A DNA stretch of 64,000 nt, from NCBI GenBank assembly GCA_964058845.1, contig CAXKVR010000043.1:310001-374000 (forward strand), read 5' to 3'. Both the position numbers and the translations under genes were made by a program. Every line of letters begins with the position of its first letter. Positions within the stretch are counted from its first letter, which is position 1. This DNA comes from Carex sylvatica (lineage: Eukaryota; Streptophyta; Magnoliopsida; Poales; Cyperaceae). The notes under the pieces are model-generated. The model was not told the DNA's origin, searched no databases, and saw nothing but the letters and a program-made list of their open reading frames with translations. Shown piece after piece: positions 50,901-63,974 of the stretch.

Positions 50901-53900
50901 GTCAGAAATAGATGTTCCACAATTAAAAATAGCTGTACAGAATGTCACAAGACAGGATGCACAGGTTCTCTGTTAAGATTTTTTACTTACTATATTATTT
51001 ATTTTTCCTCAAAAGTACACTGAAACTGTAGATATATGGTTCAGTGGTTTATGATATTAGAGAGGGAATAACTTGACAATTTTGACAATTTAAAAAAAAA
51101 AAAATTTGATGGTTAGCGGGCATGTCCGCTAAGAAATATTTCATTATAAAAAAATATTACATTTCCACCACTCTTGTCAAGTGACAAGAAAAGCGGTTCC
51201 TAGTTCAGAGACATAATTACAAATATTTACACAATTATAACTACAACCGTTACTTGCCGAAATAAACTCTATAAATGCCTCCCGCACCCCCCCCCCCCCC
51301 CCCCTCTCCTTCCTCTAACTATTTGGTTATAGGAACAAGGTCCAATTATGTACATCCGTGGCTGCTGCATTGATAAGAATGTATTCCACCATTCTTTTTT
51401 GCGCAAAAATTCTCCTGTTTCTCTCCTTCCAGATTGCCCATGAGCCTGCTGCCCACGCGATGCTTTTTTCCTTGACCCGTTAGTCTTTTTCTTCCCTCCC
51501 ACCATCCCTCAATTGGATCATTATTTGTCATTGTCGACAGGTTTAGTTGTGCCCCTAAACCTGTCCAGAATCTCATAGAACATGCACATGTTGCCATAAG
51601 GTGATCCCCAGTTTCCAATACACCATTGTTGCAAAGCACACATCCCCTGTTTGTTAATGTTTCTTGAGTGAGGATACTGTCCGATATCATAAGCCATAGG
51701 AAAATTCTCACCTTCATCGGTACTTTAAGTTTCCACGACACCTTGTGATATGTTGATTTAATACCCGTTTCGTGCAGGATTCGATATGCCGATGCTACTG
51801 TGAATAGTCCCGTGTTGGTCCATTTCCATCGAATTTCCTTTGAAAAATTAGAACTTAAAATTGTAATCTAACATTAAGACATGGTTTATATTATTCACAT
51901 ATTAACAACACTTAAATTGCATGAAACTTGATTTTTAGGTTATTAATATGTCCAATAACATACCTATAAATTTTCAGTTTATTTGAATTCTTTTGAAAAA
52001 CCATTGTCAAGCGATCCCTCATAATAATCACTTCTATAATTGAGAACTAGCCTTTGGTCTAGTGGCAAAAGGGAATGTACTCCATGTGGGAGGTCACAAG
52101 TTCAAAACCCGAATGGAGAATCCCTTGTAGATATTAAACTGTTGAGCGGCTTGACGCCCAACTTTAAATTTACTAAAATAAATAAAAATAATTACTTCTA
52201 ATATATATGTATATATATATATATATATATTTTTGAATTTATGGACTGACTACCTTTAAATATGCAGTTTGTCTTGATGGACTGTAATTCTGTACTAAAC
52301 TCATTGCAAGATGAATTGAAGGTACTACCTCTTTCTGTATATGGTTTACATCAGTGATGGGATAATGGGAGCCAGATTTCTCCGTTAGATAATTCACTGT
52401 TACTTTTTGCTCAATGACATCAATTGGGACCATGAATCTGAATTGGATGAATCTTTGCTGGAATTGGCTGGCTTTGGGCAAAAAAGATGTTCCATAAAAA
52501 AATATTTTTATGCTCAAATAATTAAGAAAAAAAAATAATAGTTCAAATAATGTTGGAACTAAAAGATTTGAGTAATTGCATTAGTATAATTCAATGTAAA
52601 CATACATCAAAGTGGAAAAGCTGAACACAATTAGTTTACAATTGATGAGTCAAAGACATTGCATAATTGAAATTTGAATCAAATTCTTCAAATTCAACAC
52701 CACCAAGTTTTACATTTATTCTTCACGGTCCGTTTTGGAAGTAACACTCTGTCTACTCACATTTGTAGATGCAAGGTGTAAAATTTATTACAGGATATGA
52801 TGAACCCCTGGCACATTTGATTATTGCTGGCTGTGATATCATGTTATGTCCTTCCTTGGATGATCCCTTATTTCAAGTGCCGGTATGTACATCTTAATGA
52901 AAATTGTCACCTTGTTTTTTTGCATGAGATATGTACGAGTTACTTGAGGATATTGGCAAATTCATTTACAAATTGATTGGTTGAATACAGTTGACTATTG
53001 TTGATGATATTCCACCGTGTTGCAGATGTAGTATACCCCCAGTAGTTTTGAGTTGACTTGTTTCTTGCAAACTTTTTATTGTACTTTGCATATATGTATT
53101 TAATTTTTGTTCTTAAGCTGTCATGGTGCAGAAAGGGGGAGGTTGTTTAATTGTACATTGCAGTATGAAAGTTTTGAATAGAGGTTGTCATTTTAACAGA
53201 TGTGCTTGACTTGTAGTATAAAAGATGTTTAAGGGACAATTTTGTCATTCTCATTTATTGTGCTCATACTAGATCATTTGATTAGACTTAAATCACATGT
53301 GCAGCTGAAGGCAATCAAGTATGGATGTGCTCCTATATTTCTAAGCTCAATAACTGATAATTTTAGGTAATCAATCAATTTTCTTCTTTATGCACCAATT
53401 TTTTGAGCCTGCTTATATTTCCTCTCAATTTTTAGTTGTTTCTTTGTTTGGGGTTTCTGTGGGTGGATCTAAATAGGAAATCTGAATCGCATGATCAAGG
53501 AAGCACAAGTGTGTCACAATACATGCTCTCAACATATGGACAAATGTCTCTCTCCCATGCTCTCACTGAAATTGTGAGTCAGCCAAAATGCACTCTCTTG
53601 GTGTCATATATAGTTTTGTCCTATTTTCTGATGAAACATTCAATTCTTTTTAGTGATTTGTTACCTCATTGATTATGTTAGATAATGATATATTCATTCT
53701 CTTTCTAGTGTGCTTGAATTGCAGTATTCTAGATCTTGCAAAATCTTCTATCACTTGTATATCTTACTCAAACCCTATTTGACTGAAAACAATCAGAGTT
53801 TCAAAACTTGGCATATTAACCCAAATTAGTACATTGGGACTAGCCAGAAACCCGAGATGACTAAGCAACTAGACCTCAAGTAACCCCAACATGGCCTTGT

Positions 53901-54199
53901 TGTTTTATATGGTACCAACTCAAAAGATATTTTATAATGTGGGACCTTGCGTGAGTGCTGACATTTCAATGGTTATCTTAGCTGTAATATCAATTTGGTC
54001 TATAAGTATGTTAATACATAATTTGCAAGAACCATGTGATCAATTGCATACAAAATAAGATTGAGGATTGTTTTTGTAGAGGAATGATCCCGGAACGTGG
54101 GAGAAGAGAATGGAGGATGGAATGACAAAGGATTTTTCATGGGATGCTGAGTGCCTTGACGTACATATTTCTGCATATTCCTTTATTAAGAACCTGTGA
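44944..54199 (+). CDS. SS5: Starch synthase 5-like protein, chloroplastic
   Basis: Nineteen exons join in phase to 667 residues: 44944-45053, 45173-45203, 45301-45376, 45529-45663, 45866-46088, 46548-46682, 47064-47168, 47610-47708, 48211-48340, 48579-48629, 49088-49198, 49344-49441, 50518-50683, 50878-50964, 52268-52321, 52769-52882, 53305-53366, 53477-53573 and 54080-54199. Residues 1-37 look like a plastid transit peptide. A coiled-coil stretch follows (KRNIMHINKQRL...LEKLDQLETEM). From about 193 a GT5 starch-synthase fold begins (HIVHICTEMEPVASYGSL; HIHNWQTAIVGPLFWDI; LDRPDRMQDD; DEPLAHLIIAGCDIMLCPS) and ends KDFSWDAECLDVHISAYSF. The KxGGL ADP-glucose motif is SYGSL (209-213), and the C-terminal motif rich in glycine is also lost, as in Arabidopsis SS5, a non-catalytic promoter of starch granule initiation. 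The introns carry a hAT MITE, a LINE fragment and a SINE. Confidence 0.92.
49684..50180. mobile_element. hAT-type MITE in SS5 intron 12
   Basis: 8-bp target duplications TTCAAATT at 49676-49683 and 50181-50188. The right end, complemented, reads CTAGGGGTATACAAACGG; the left end ATGGCTGTTCAAACGG is a decayed version. The interior consists of AAACCGAACC-like motifs in both orientations. No coding capacity. Confidence 0.83.
51320..51850 (-). pseudogene. LINE ORF2 3' fragment in SS5 intron 14
   Basis: Minus-strand reading gives a zf-RVT region: WTNTGLFTVASAYRIL, KVPMKVRIFLWLMISDSILT, then RGCVLCNN..ETGDHLMATCACS. After about 51420 the frame shifts to AIWKERNRRIFAQKRMVEYI and HNWTLFL, the usual end of plant LINE ORF2. 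Reverse transcriptase and endonuclease parts are absent. A run of about 20 C (51286-51305) follows downstream of the fragment. The insertion is antisense to SS5. Confidence 0.82.
52040..52186 (+). mobile_element. tRNA-derived SINE in SS5 intron 14
   Basis: It contains TGGTCTAGTGGCAAA (A box) and AAGTTCAAAACCC (B box) and ends in an A-rich AAATAAA tail. Imperfect target duplications AATAATCACTTCTA / AATAATTACTTCTA flank it (from 52023 and 52187). It lies just upstream of the exon 15 acceptor. Confidence 0.82.
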
Positions 54200-54934
54200 T
54201 TTCTCTAATGGACCCTTGGAACTTTTCGGCAATGTAGTAAGGTACTTGTGTTTTTTTAACCCTACTTCGTAACCCCTTGAACCCTAAATTCCTTTGGAGG
54301 TCCACTTTATATAAGTTACAAAGATCCAGCATAGGATATATTCATAATATGTATATTTGTGTGCTAAGCAAGAGGTCTAATAGAGTGATTAGAAGTTGAA
54401 TAATATTTGGCTGTTATTTCTGTCTCATTTCTGTAATGGAGACGTACTTGTGATTATATGACCATAGGAGTTGTATTGCAAAACTCAAATTGGTGGCATA
54501 TCTATGTACTTAATAATGACAAAGTCTCTCTGTTTAGGTTTAATGCCGGTATAGGTGTAATACATCTTTTCAAGTGCATGCAATTATTGTAATATCTGGT
54601 ATTAAGTATCTGATGCACATATTGTAACTTGGATGATATCAATATAGTATACGTGTGAAGACAGAGCAATGTCAGGGCAATATGATTTTATTGTTCAGAA
54701 AAAGGAATTACAACAGCCATACATCCTTCCTGGTTGAATTTATTCTACTACACGAGTAAGACAACATGTGTGTTCTACTTGAGACCATACTGGGTTGAAT
54801 CCTCTGGTTGCTCATACTGAGAACGGTGTCCAGTTTGTTCATATTATATCTCTCTGTGAGATTGAAACAGCGGTGCGAAGATTGCCATCTCTTCTCTTCT
54901 GCTATTCTTGAGCCTCCTAACCTCTTCTCTTGTT
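54200..54934. other. 3' flank of SS5
   Basis: Non-coding sequence after the SS5 stop, probably holding its 3' UTR. No further gene recognised. Confidence 0.5.
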
Positions 54935-54942
54935 ATCACTAG

Positions 54943-55616
54943 TAGGGGTGGCAACGAATCAAACCGAATCGAACTTACTCTAGTTTGAGTTTAAGTTTGA
55001 ATAATGTTCAAATCAAACTGGGTTTGATTTGTTTCGAATCGAATTAATTGCGAACTACATATTTTTCAAATCAAAGTCAATCGAATTACGAACTGTAATT
55101 TTTTTTAGCAGCCCTAGTTATATTGGTTGTTTATGCATTACATTTTTTCTCGCGGAATAAAATTCATACGGTTTTTTTTTACCTTTCATGAATTCACACA
55201 ATTGGATTATGGGCCAGTTCAAGATTTTCTTACCTTTTACGTTGTTGGACTGATTAAAATCACGACATGGACCTAGTCAAATGAAATGTATTATGTTATT
55301 AATTTGTTACGCCGCTGAAACATTTTCTTATTATAAGTTACATTATATTAACAATTTTGAGCTGTGATATAAGTTTGGTTCCTACATTATTAAAGATTAA
55401 TGGTTGAATTCATTAGATGCATTATTTGAGATTCGAATCTAAATAGTTCGCAAATCAATTTCGAATGAATTATATCCAGTTTGATTTGAATAAGATTCGA
55501 ATCAAACTAGTTTGATTTATTTCATAACGAACTAATTTCGAATCGAACTAAACTCAAATCAAACTCAAATTAAATTCAAATCGAATCACAAACTACGAAT
55601 TTTTTTGCCACCCCTA
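54943..55616. mobile_element. hAT-type MITE
   Basis: Ends TAGGGGTGGCAACGAATC and (complement) TAGGGGTGGCAAAAAAAT. Perfect 8-bp target duplications ATCACTAG at 54935-54942 and 55617-55624. The interior is full of TTCGAATC/GATTCGAA-type motifs and has no open frame. Confidence 0.93.
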
Positions 55617-55624
55617 ATCACTAG

Positions 55625-57616
55625 TAGGGAAAGTGAAAAGAAAAGGGAAATCAGATCCAGTGCAGAATAAAACATGAGCCGTCGGTTTTAATCTGGTACG
55701 AACTTTAAAACGAACCTCTCTATGTTCTGAATAGATATCAATCTAATTTTGTATCTGATTTCTGAGAGTATGACTATGGTATCAAGAAAAATATGGGAGA
55801 AAGAAAAGAAGATTGGGAAACAAATAGATCAGGGAAATATGGGCTAAATATAATAAGGTGTAAATTAATCAACTAGCTCTAAATAGGGACAAGGCCCCTT
55901 ATTTCCAGGTCATTATCAAAACTTCTATCATTATGGATTGACATAATTATTCTACGCTTAACAATTAGTTTAAGTGAAAATTAGGTTTCTTATTAATGCT
56001 GCTTCTATGTCATTTGCAACTGTTCGTTTGGAATGTCAATCTGCGTATGCTGGAAAGACGGGTCATGATATCAAATATCAACACTACTAATTTTTCATAT
56101 TAACACAATATTATCTAAATATTTTAATATATAAACAAATTTACTCTTCATTAACTATTTCCTTTAAAAACTGTATCTCTCTCATTCATCATTATAAGAT
56201 TTTCTTTCCTTAAAAAGTTTTATAGAATATAATAGTATTCCTTCTCTCTCATACATTATTATATATTTTTCTTTATTTAAAAGTTAAATTAATAAATTAA
56301 ATAAATATTTTATCATATTCGTTATTTATATATTTCATTATACTTTTAATATTTTAAATATATTATAAAAATAAAATATTTTATTATATTATTTAAAATC
56401 CATCAATATATACGTTTATTCTACCCAACTTCACAAGTATCTACTTAAAGAAAAAAAATATTGACATTTTTTTTTGTTGGATATAAATCTATTGGTACTA
56501 ATTGTATATAAATTTCACCAACGTTATTTTTTTTCAGATGAGATCTTTTCAACTATTTTCGTTGAATACACTCATTACTGTATTTGTTATAGATAATAAA
56601 ACTCATTTAAATGAAGAAATCAGAAAAAAAAAAAAAAAAAAAAACATGTTAGAACAAGGGTTTTTCAAAATGCATAACGTTTATAATATATTCTTTAAAT
56701 GAAGATTTCATGTTCTATGTTGTAATATTTTGAAGATTTGTGTTATAATTAAACTAATTAATTATCAAAAAAAAAATCTGTTCGGAAAGAGATATATACA
56801 CAAAATTTTAATATTATTATTATTTTTGGATGAGGAGGGGGTTGGGGAATTTCATGGGACGGTGGGAGTATATCTGCTTTTTGTTCTCTTTAGATAAACA
56901 AGATTTTAATTCAGATAATAGAAGGCGGTCCAAAAATATCCGTTTGTTTCAAAAGAACGAGTAAAAAACAAAAAAAACCAAAAAAAAAACAAAAATTCTA
57001 ATAGCCTGATAAATAACAATAAAATCATTGATAGCTCCAATCTATTACTTTTTTTTTTCTTCTATGAAGAAGATAGACAGATTAAAAAAGTACATTAAAA
57101 AAATATATTAGCATTAAAAAGTTTACAGATTAAGGGAGCAAAAGAAGTAATTGATTGCGGAGGATAATTTTGTCTATCAAATAGAAATTTTAAATTGTGT
57201 TGTGTCAATAACATATTTTATAGTGCTAATATCAGCCACAGTAACAAGATTATCGTTTTTTGCGAATTAAACATTTTTGAGCCATCAGGGGATCAATCTG
57301 CGTTTAATACGGTAATTCGTGAATTATTTGTAAATTTTACGAATTTTCCATTTTATTCGAGTTTTCTTCTAAAAAATTCGGTCAGGTTTAACTAAAGAAC
57401 TGCTGAATCATTTCAAGAAAATTCTGGTTCAAAACATATTTGAAATTCAGCAAGAAATCGACTGGAGAATAGATCTGGAATAGATAAAAAACGGAACGGA
57501 GAAAAGGGGAAAAGAAAAGAAAAGGAGGTAAATCTGACAGTAGGACCCACTCATTTAAAAGTGTAATTGATGTCATTTTAATCTTCCCGAGAATTATGAG
57601 CTCAATTAAACTTGAT
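55625..57616. other. AT-rich intergenic sequence
   Basis: Very AT-rich with poly-A and poly-T runs. No gene, transposon terminus or RNA gene recognised. Confidence 0.5.
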
Positions 57617-58743
57617 GAACACTACTAGAATCTTAACTTATAGCAAGGGGAGCACCTGTTTGCTACAAGGTAGAGACGATTCTTGCAACAGAAATGGCGT
57701 TTGACCAGGACTCCAACTTGTTGCAAGGGTAGTCACATGCAACATGTATCGCATGCAAATGTATGATGTGCAACTATGCAACTGTTTTATACCTCTCCTT
57801 GCAACTACGTTTTGAAAGTAAGATATTATAATTTATTGAAAGTCCATGCAACAGCTCAAAATCATTGCCTTGCAACTACTTAACTACATTAAAGATACTA
57901 TATTTTATAAAAGATCTATGCAACTACTTAACTCTATGCCCATGCAACTAGTTAACCCCTTAGTTATATTATATTTTATTGAAGGTCCATGCAACTATCT
58001 AACTCCATGCGCATGCAAAAGGTTAGACTAGCTGTTCTCATGCAATTGCATGTGATTACTCTTGCAACTGTTTAGTTCCTGGAGACAGATTCAATTCTGT
58101 TTATTTGATATCTCCTTTTAACAATTTAATTTATCATAAATTTTGAATTGAACATGATTTTCATAATCCCATTTAAATAGCACAATTTGGTCCGAAATAA
58201 AAGATACAATTACAGTAGCTATATAATTATATAAGAGTATCCAATATATATATAACACACTAATTGAAGCAAAAACTGCTATGTTAATATATGTACTTGG
58301 AAACATTTTTTTGGCCATCGCACCCAGAGAGGATTTAGGGAGCCGCCTCTCTTGTACTCATTCAGCAATATTTTCATTTCCCTCCCTCTGTGTCCATGTC
58401 TCTCCGAGGATTTTCAAAATCGATCTCTCTATTGCTCAGCAACTTCAGCCCCTCTCTCCTCCACTGTTACCTTTGTCGCTCAGCGCAACTCCGACCCCCT
58501 CTCTCTCTAGGTCAGTACTGATTTTTATCTATAGGATTTCTTTTAAATTATCCTCATCTACTCAATCATTGCCATATCTTGCTACCATGTAATATTGTTT
58601 ATCATGTGCTAATCTTGTTTTAAGCTATTAAATCTGTCTTGTCAAATTTCTAATTGGTTAAACCCTAGGTCAGAGCCGTGTCAAATCAATTTAATGAATT
58701 AATGTTGAATGTTGTCGGTGATGTGCTTTGTTTCGGTCAAGTT

Positions 58744-58920
58744 GTTTGCAGTCAAGTTTGTTTGCATCACTGGATTTTGAATGCTGTCAGTGACGTGCTT
58801 TGTGAAATTGGAACAGACAAAGCAAAATGTTTGCAGTCAAGTTTGCTGTTTGCATCACTGGATTTTGAATGCTGTCAGTGACGTGCTTTGTGAAATTGGA
58901 ACAGACAAAGCAAAACTCTT
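58744..58920. repeat. Tandem duplication of about 85 bp inside the CACTA element
   Basis: Two near-identical units contain TTTGCATCACTGGATTTTGA and GTGAAATTGGAACAGACAAA. A third, more diverged start of the unit precedes them at about 58706. Confidence 0.9.
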
Positions 58921-60593
58921 GAAGAGGGGTAATATTGTTATAGTTATATCTTGGTTAAACATTGGTGTCAATAAAATCTTGAGTAAATATACTCTTCTGT
59001 TGAGAGATGAATTTGATAGGTGTCACATATCTATTGCATTGCTCTTAGTTATACTTGCAGTTAATTAGCACCTCTATAATTGCAGCCTTCGGGAATTTGG
59101 TTCAGTTGATGGGGTGAAAGCTAAGTTAGAAAAGTTAAGTAGTGCAGTATAATAATTGACAAATCGTTGAGGAACACAGTGAAAGGTTAACAGATCAAGC
59201 CCAAAATCAGTACATGTTCTCCTAATTATACAAAATGCAGGAGTTACAGGTGCCTATTATACAGGTTAGTTTGAGCAAAATCTGGGTTATTTTAGGCTTT
59301 TAAAATAATAGGGATCTTGTGTTCATGGATTCTGAAATATACATTTTTTTCTTAGGAACTAGCTAGCAGTCTTGAACTACCACAAGATGGTATAACAGGG
59401 AATATGGGTTCTTTGCAGGTAAAATTTTAAGATAAAAATCTATGGGATGTAGCTGTTACAAGTCTGAACCAGTCATGTTGTGCTGGACATATTCTAACAT
59501 TGCACTTTCACTTATAATTCTTAGGTTCAAGGTACCCCCTCTCAACCATCTCAGGAACTACCTTCAAGTGTGCAAATAGAATTCAATCCAGTTAGTACAT
59601 TTACAATGTAGGTTGAATATTATAATTCTTATGAAAAGAACATCTAAGGCTGCAAATTGAAAGAATTAGATGTTCCACAATAATGGGTGCCACATTAATG
59701 GGTAATGGTACCATTGAGTATTTTTCAAGATAATGGTAAGATGTAAGATGTAAGATGCAAACGATCGATTTTTAAAGTGCCTAGTTTGGTGTTGTTTTGT
59801 TGGTACCAACCCAGTACTGCCACTGGTATCAAAATTGAACTGACAGGGACTCTTCTATATATACTCCTTAAATGTACCAAAATCAGCTCAAAGAACAGTG
59901 TATACTAATAATAATGAATAATAAGTTACTTCTAACAGGCTTGTACAACATAACTAAACTTTTATAAAAAAAATATGCTCTAACATTAAAATTTGGTTTA
60001 CAGAGTCAACAACCAAATCCAGAAGTGGCATTCCAAGCACTACTGACTTCTCAAGATGCATAAGAAATTGCAGGTAATGATGCCGCAATGTCCAATTGGT
60101 GGGCAAATTCAACTTCGACATGAACCAAGGATGTCTAGTGGGGTTGTCGATATTCAGGGTAAAGTATTTTGGTTATATTGTGGGTATATTTTGCTAACTC
60201 ATAGGGGGTGATTTTTATTTTGTTAATGCTTGATGGGTGGACACATTTTAGGTATATTTAGAAGCTAACTCTTTTATTATCAATGATGTTGTTATACTGC
60301 TTTTTAAATTTTGGTTCAATGTAAGATGACTATACTATGTTGGTCAATGATTATTAGTTGCTTCAATGTGTTTTATGTGAATGTTGTTGAATGGGAAACT
60401 GGGAATTGTAAAAAATTACTGGGCTAGTACCATATTGGTACAGAGAAGGAGGATATTGTAGAATTGGAGCAATGCTAATTTCCAGCTATTTCTTATTATT
60501 ATATACATTGATATTTTCATGCAAATAGTATGAACTGCATTCACAATATGTCAATAATCATCCATGCAATAAGCTAATAATCTTCCCATGCTA

Positions 60594-60790
60594 ATAGTCA
60601 GGTGGGATCCATATTCCCTTGTCTTGCATATAGTCCAGTAGGACCCATGATTGCTAGCCTTGCATATAGTCCAGTAGGATCCACAATTCATATCCTTGCA
60701 AATAGTCAGGTGGGACCCGCTAAAGTTCCCCTTACAAATAACCAGATGGGGCCCATGATGCCTCCCCTTGCAAATACTACAAACGTGGTC
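60594..60790. repeat. Tandem repeat of about 42-60 bp near the CACTA right end
   Basis: Around five degenerate units of the type CCTTGCAAATAGTCAGGTGG followed by GACCCAT. Open frames on both strands here are products of the repeat. Confidence 0.8.
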
Positions 60791-60989
60791 AACTCTGAAA
60801 GTAGTTGCATGCACCCTTGTTGCAAGAAAGTCATTGCAACTACTTAGCAGTTGTGAGAGAAGTTGTTACAAGGGCATTATTGCAAGGGTAAGCGCATGTA
60901 ACAAGTGTTTTCGGACTTGTTGCAAGCGTATCTCCTTGCAACAAGCCATTTTCTAGGGCATGCAATAAGTTAGAATTCTAGCAGTGGAA

Positions 60990-62400
60990 GGCCGATTTTT
61001 TAGTAGCCCATAAGCCTTTTAATCATTTAATATTTTAATGTTTTTTAAATGGACTCGATTAAACTCAACTAGTCTATTAATTTAACGAGAAAGTGATTTA
61101 CAAATAAATGACTTGCAGTAACTTTTAGTAGCTTCGAGATCATATATATATTGGTTTTGGTGTGCATCAATTTGAACCTAAACAATGAAATACAATTCTC
61201 ACTTTGATGATTTATATGATATAAATCATAAAAACATTGGTGTGCACTGTGTGCCAATGTAAATTGAAAATGTATAAATATTTTCATTTGAATTATTTAT
61301 GTTATGAATTTTGCTCAAAGTAAGTTATGTGCATATATTGTTACTGTTACTGTAATAAATATTTCTCAAATCAAATTATGAGTTTGGATTTGGATCGCCC
61401 GATTATAATTATGACCAGATTAAAATTTCCAGTTGGGATATTTTTTTTTTTGTGCTAGAAAACAGATAGCGTTGAATTATTGAAGCTAGCACATGGGCAA
61501 TTCAAAAATTAATTAATTATTATATAGCTTGAGTTAATTGGCCATATCACATATGCAGACGATAAAAGTTTATCTTATTCAAACTTGTTTGTTCTAAAAT
61601 TAAATTTGATTCAACAATTTCGACTCTGACCGAACCAGAAAAGTCCATTGATATATAATTGAAGTTGGATAAGTTGATTCAAGATGACTTAAGATCTGAA
61701 TATGATTGAAAATCCAAATTAAGCCTAATTCAATTAATTGAATCCATCTAGCTCGATTCAAAAGCCGATAGAATCCGACTAGATATATATATTTTATTAA
61801 CAATATTTCTCTAGTTACACGAGTCCATGACCATTGTCACGGACGCTTGCTGAAAATGCATGCAATTATTATTATACGTCATTAATTTGTTCAATTACAA
61901 TTAATCAAATCATTCGGATGAATATATAACAAAAATAGCATTCTAGCTTAAAAAGTATCTGGATCGATCATAGGTACGTCAGAGGCCAGGCTACACTTCA
62001 AATAACATTATATATTAAATGTAGTTGGCTACTTGGCCACTTGGTTGCTTCAATAATTGGCCACAGAAACAAATATATATATATTGAGACGCGGTCATAC
62101 TTATTTTATTAATTAATTAACAAACCATGACTCCATGAGACGGGGTTATACTTCATTAATATAATTAAAAGCGTCAAGAAATCCATTAATTATCTGATTA
62201 AAGAACATTAACTAACCAACAACAACTTGCAACATGTATACACACAGACCACAGTCAAAAGAGGCGGATCCAACCACCCACACAAGTTTCTTCTTTTATT
62301 TCGTATCTAACCAAGGATACCGCGTCAACCTTGATCCCATTCTTTAATTACAAATCCAGTAATCTAATCAAGCTACTTCATTTCATACCATCAAATATCA
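60990..62400. other. Upstream region of the WAK-like gene
   Basis: AT-rich, with no gene recognised. The last few hundred bases should include the WAK promoter and 5' leader. Confidence 0.5.
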
Positions 62401-63974
62401 ATGGCTCCTCCTTACCTCCTACTACTATTTCTTCTCTCTCAACTCACTGTTGTGCCGTCCACGCAAGCCGCATCGCAGACTTCCCCGCTGGCTTCTTTAC
62501 CGGGTTGCAGAAACAAATGCGGGAACATTACAGTCCCTTACCCATTTGGCTTTGAGCCTAACTGCTTCAGAGAAGATTCCGGCCAAAATTTCAGCCTTGT
62601 GTGCGATGAATCCTATAACCCACCTCGTCTCTTCATTTCCGGCGACGACCAAGAAATAACAGACATTTCACCAAAAGGCCAGTTGCATATATTAGTTACA
62701 GCGAAGCGTGCTTGTTACAACTCTAGTGGCGGTTATATATCCGGCACTAGCACCCTTACGTACATATCTTACGGTACGGCCCATCCATTCGTCCTTTCAG
62801 TCAGTAACAACTTCTTTGCTGTTGGATGTCCCAACCAAGGATATTTTGTGGATGGTGATGGTTATTACGTTAGCGGATGCGTTTCGGCTTGTCGGCCACC
62901 TCAATATTCATTGGGTAGCACCAATGGTTCATGCACTGGAGTTGGGTGCTGTCAGAGCTCTATTCCAAATGGCCTCATTTTCTATGAAGCATCTTTACAG
63001 AATTTAGAGAGTTATAAATCACAAGGCGCTGACCCAATTTTGTTTGCCAATCCCACAAATTGTTCGTATGTTTTTCTTGCAGATTCCAATTGGTTCCAAT
63101 TTGACAACTCATACCTAACAAGGACCAATGATTTCAAGGTCCAGGTAGGGATGGATTGGGCTATAAGAAACGTGGGAAATTGTAGTTATGCAAAGCGTAA
63201 CATGACCGATTATGCGTGTCGGAGTTTGAATCACAAGTGCTACAATTCTGATAATGGTGCTGGATATCTTTGCAATTGTTCAAAGGGATACCAGGGCAAT
63301 CCGTACATCACTGGAGGATGTCAAGGTAATATTATTATTTTTTTCATTTTCATTACATTGTCAGATTTAAATTGAAGTTGCTCTTTTACTGTTGAATTAG
63401 TTGAGTACAAAACCAATTAATAACTAAATTTATACTATTTGCGATCTGAACCCTAAAATTAAAAAAAATTCACATTGTTCTTATGATAAACTTTATAAGT
63501 CTATATACCAATAGGTGGAACATTAATTTCATTTGTGCAATTAAGTACCTGAACTTCAAAAAGAAACAGATTCGGCCATAAATATGTATAAAAAGTTTTA
63601 CAGTGTGTTGGCTTAAAATAATAGGGAGAAATACAGAGCAATGGCCAATTCTTACTATCCTCTAATTAGTTGGATCACTTAGCAGTATCTTGTTCAAGTG
63701 GTTTTATTTTTTATTTTTTATGTGAAGACTTTATTATGTGCATTGCACTGATTGTTGAATTTTTTTCTCTGTCCTTTTGTTTAATTATCATGATTTTGCT
63801 ACACAGATATAAATGAGTGTGAATTAAAAACGGAATATCCATGCTACGGTGATTGTACAAACACGATTGGGGGCTACAACTGTACCTGTCCACGTGGGAC
63901 AGAAGGCAATGCGCTTACGAAGGATGGTTGTCGCAAAAAAGACAATTTCACATTAGCACTTAAAATAGTTACTG
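62401..63974 (+). CDS. WAK: Wall-associated receptor kinase-like gene, 5' part
   Basis: Exons 62401-63325 and 63807-63974 are joined in phase (G|AT giving DINEC) and continue past the window through a donor at 63975. A signal peptide (about residues 1-24, LLLLFLLSQL core) is followed by the galacturonan-binding GUB_WAK domain (GCRNKCGNITVPYPFG), a cysteine-rich ectodomain with many N-glycosylation sites, and a first EGF-like unit ending CNCSKGYQGNPYI. Exon 2 encodes a calcium-binding EGF repeat: DINEC, then GDCTNTIGGYNCTCPRG. WAKs span the plasma membrane, bind pectin outside and carry a Ser/Thr kinase inside. The transmembrane segment and kinase exon would lie beyond 64000, so whether this gene is complete cannot be judged. 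Confidence 0.93.

Larger units (their letters stand above)
57620..60986. mobile_element. CACTA-type transposon, non-autonomous
   Basis: Ends CACTACTAGAATCTTAACTT and (complement) CACTGCTAGAATTCTAACTT, with target duplications GAA at 57617-57619 and 60987-60989. Both ends carry many copies of TGCAACTAC/TTGCAAC in both orientations over 300-400 bp, a subterminal repeat array. The interior has weak exon-like stretches (about 59085-60070, for example ELPQDGITGNMGSLQ and TPSQPSQELPSS) that may be relics of a TNPA-like gene, but no intact frame and no TNP2 domain. Confidence 0.88.

Noticed and set aside
51286..51305. Long C run in SS5 intron 14
   Set aside because: Simple homopolymer, possibly of uncertain length; no functional claim possible.
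58281..58592. 103-residue open frame with a proline/serine-rich end
   Set aside because: Lies inside the CACTA element, no domain or conserved start, CT-rich composition.
60551..60847. Open frames on both strands with repeated SYWTICK- or YSPVG-type units
   Set aside because: Artefacts of the tandem repeat near the CACTA right end.
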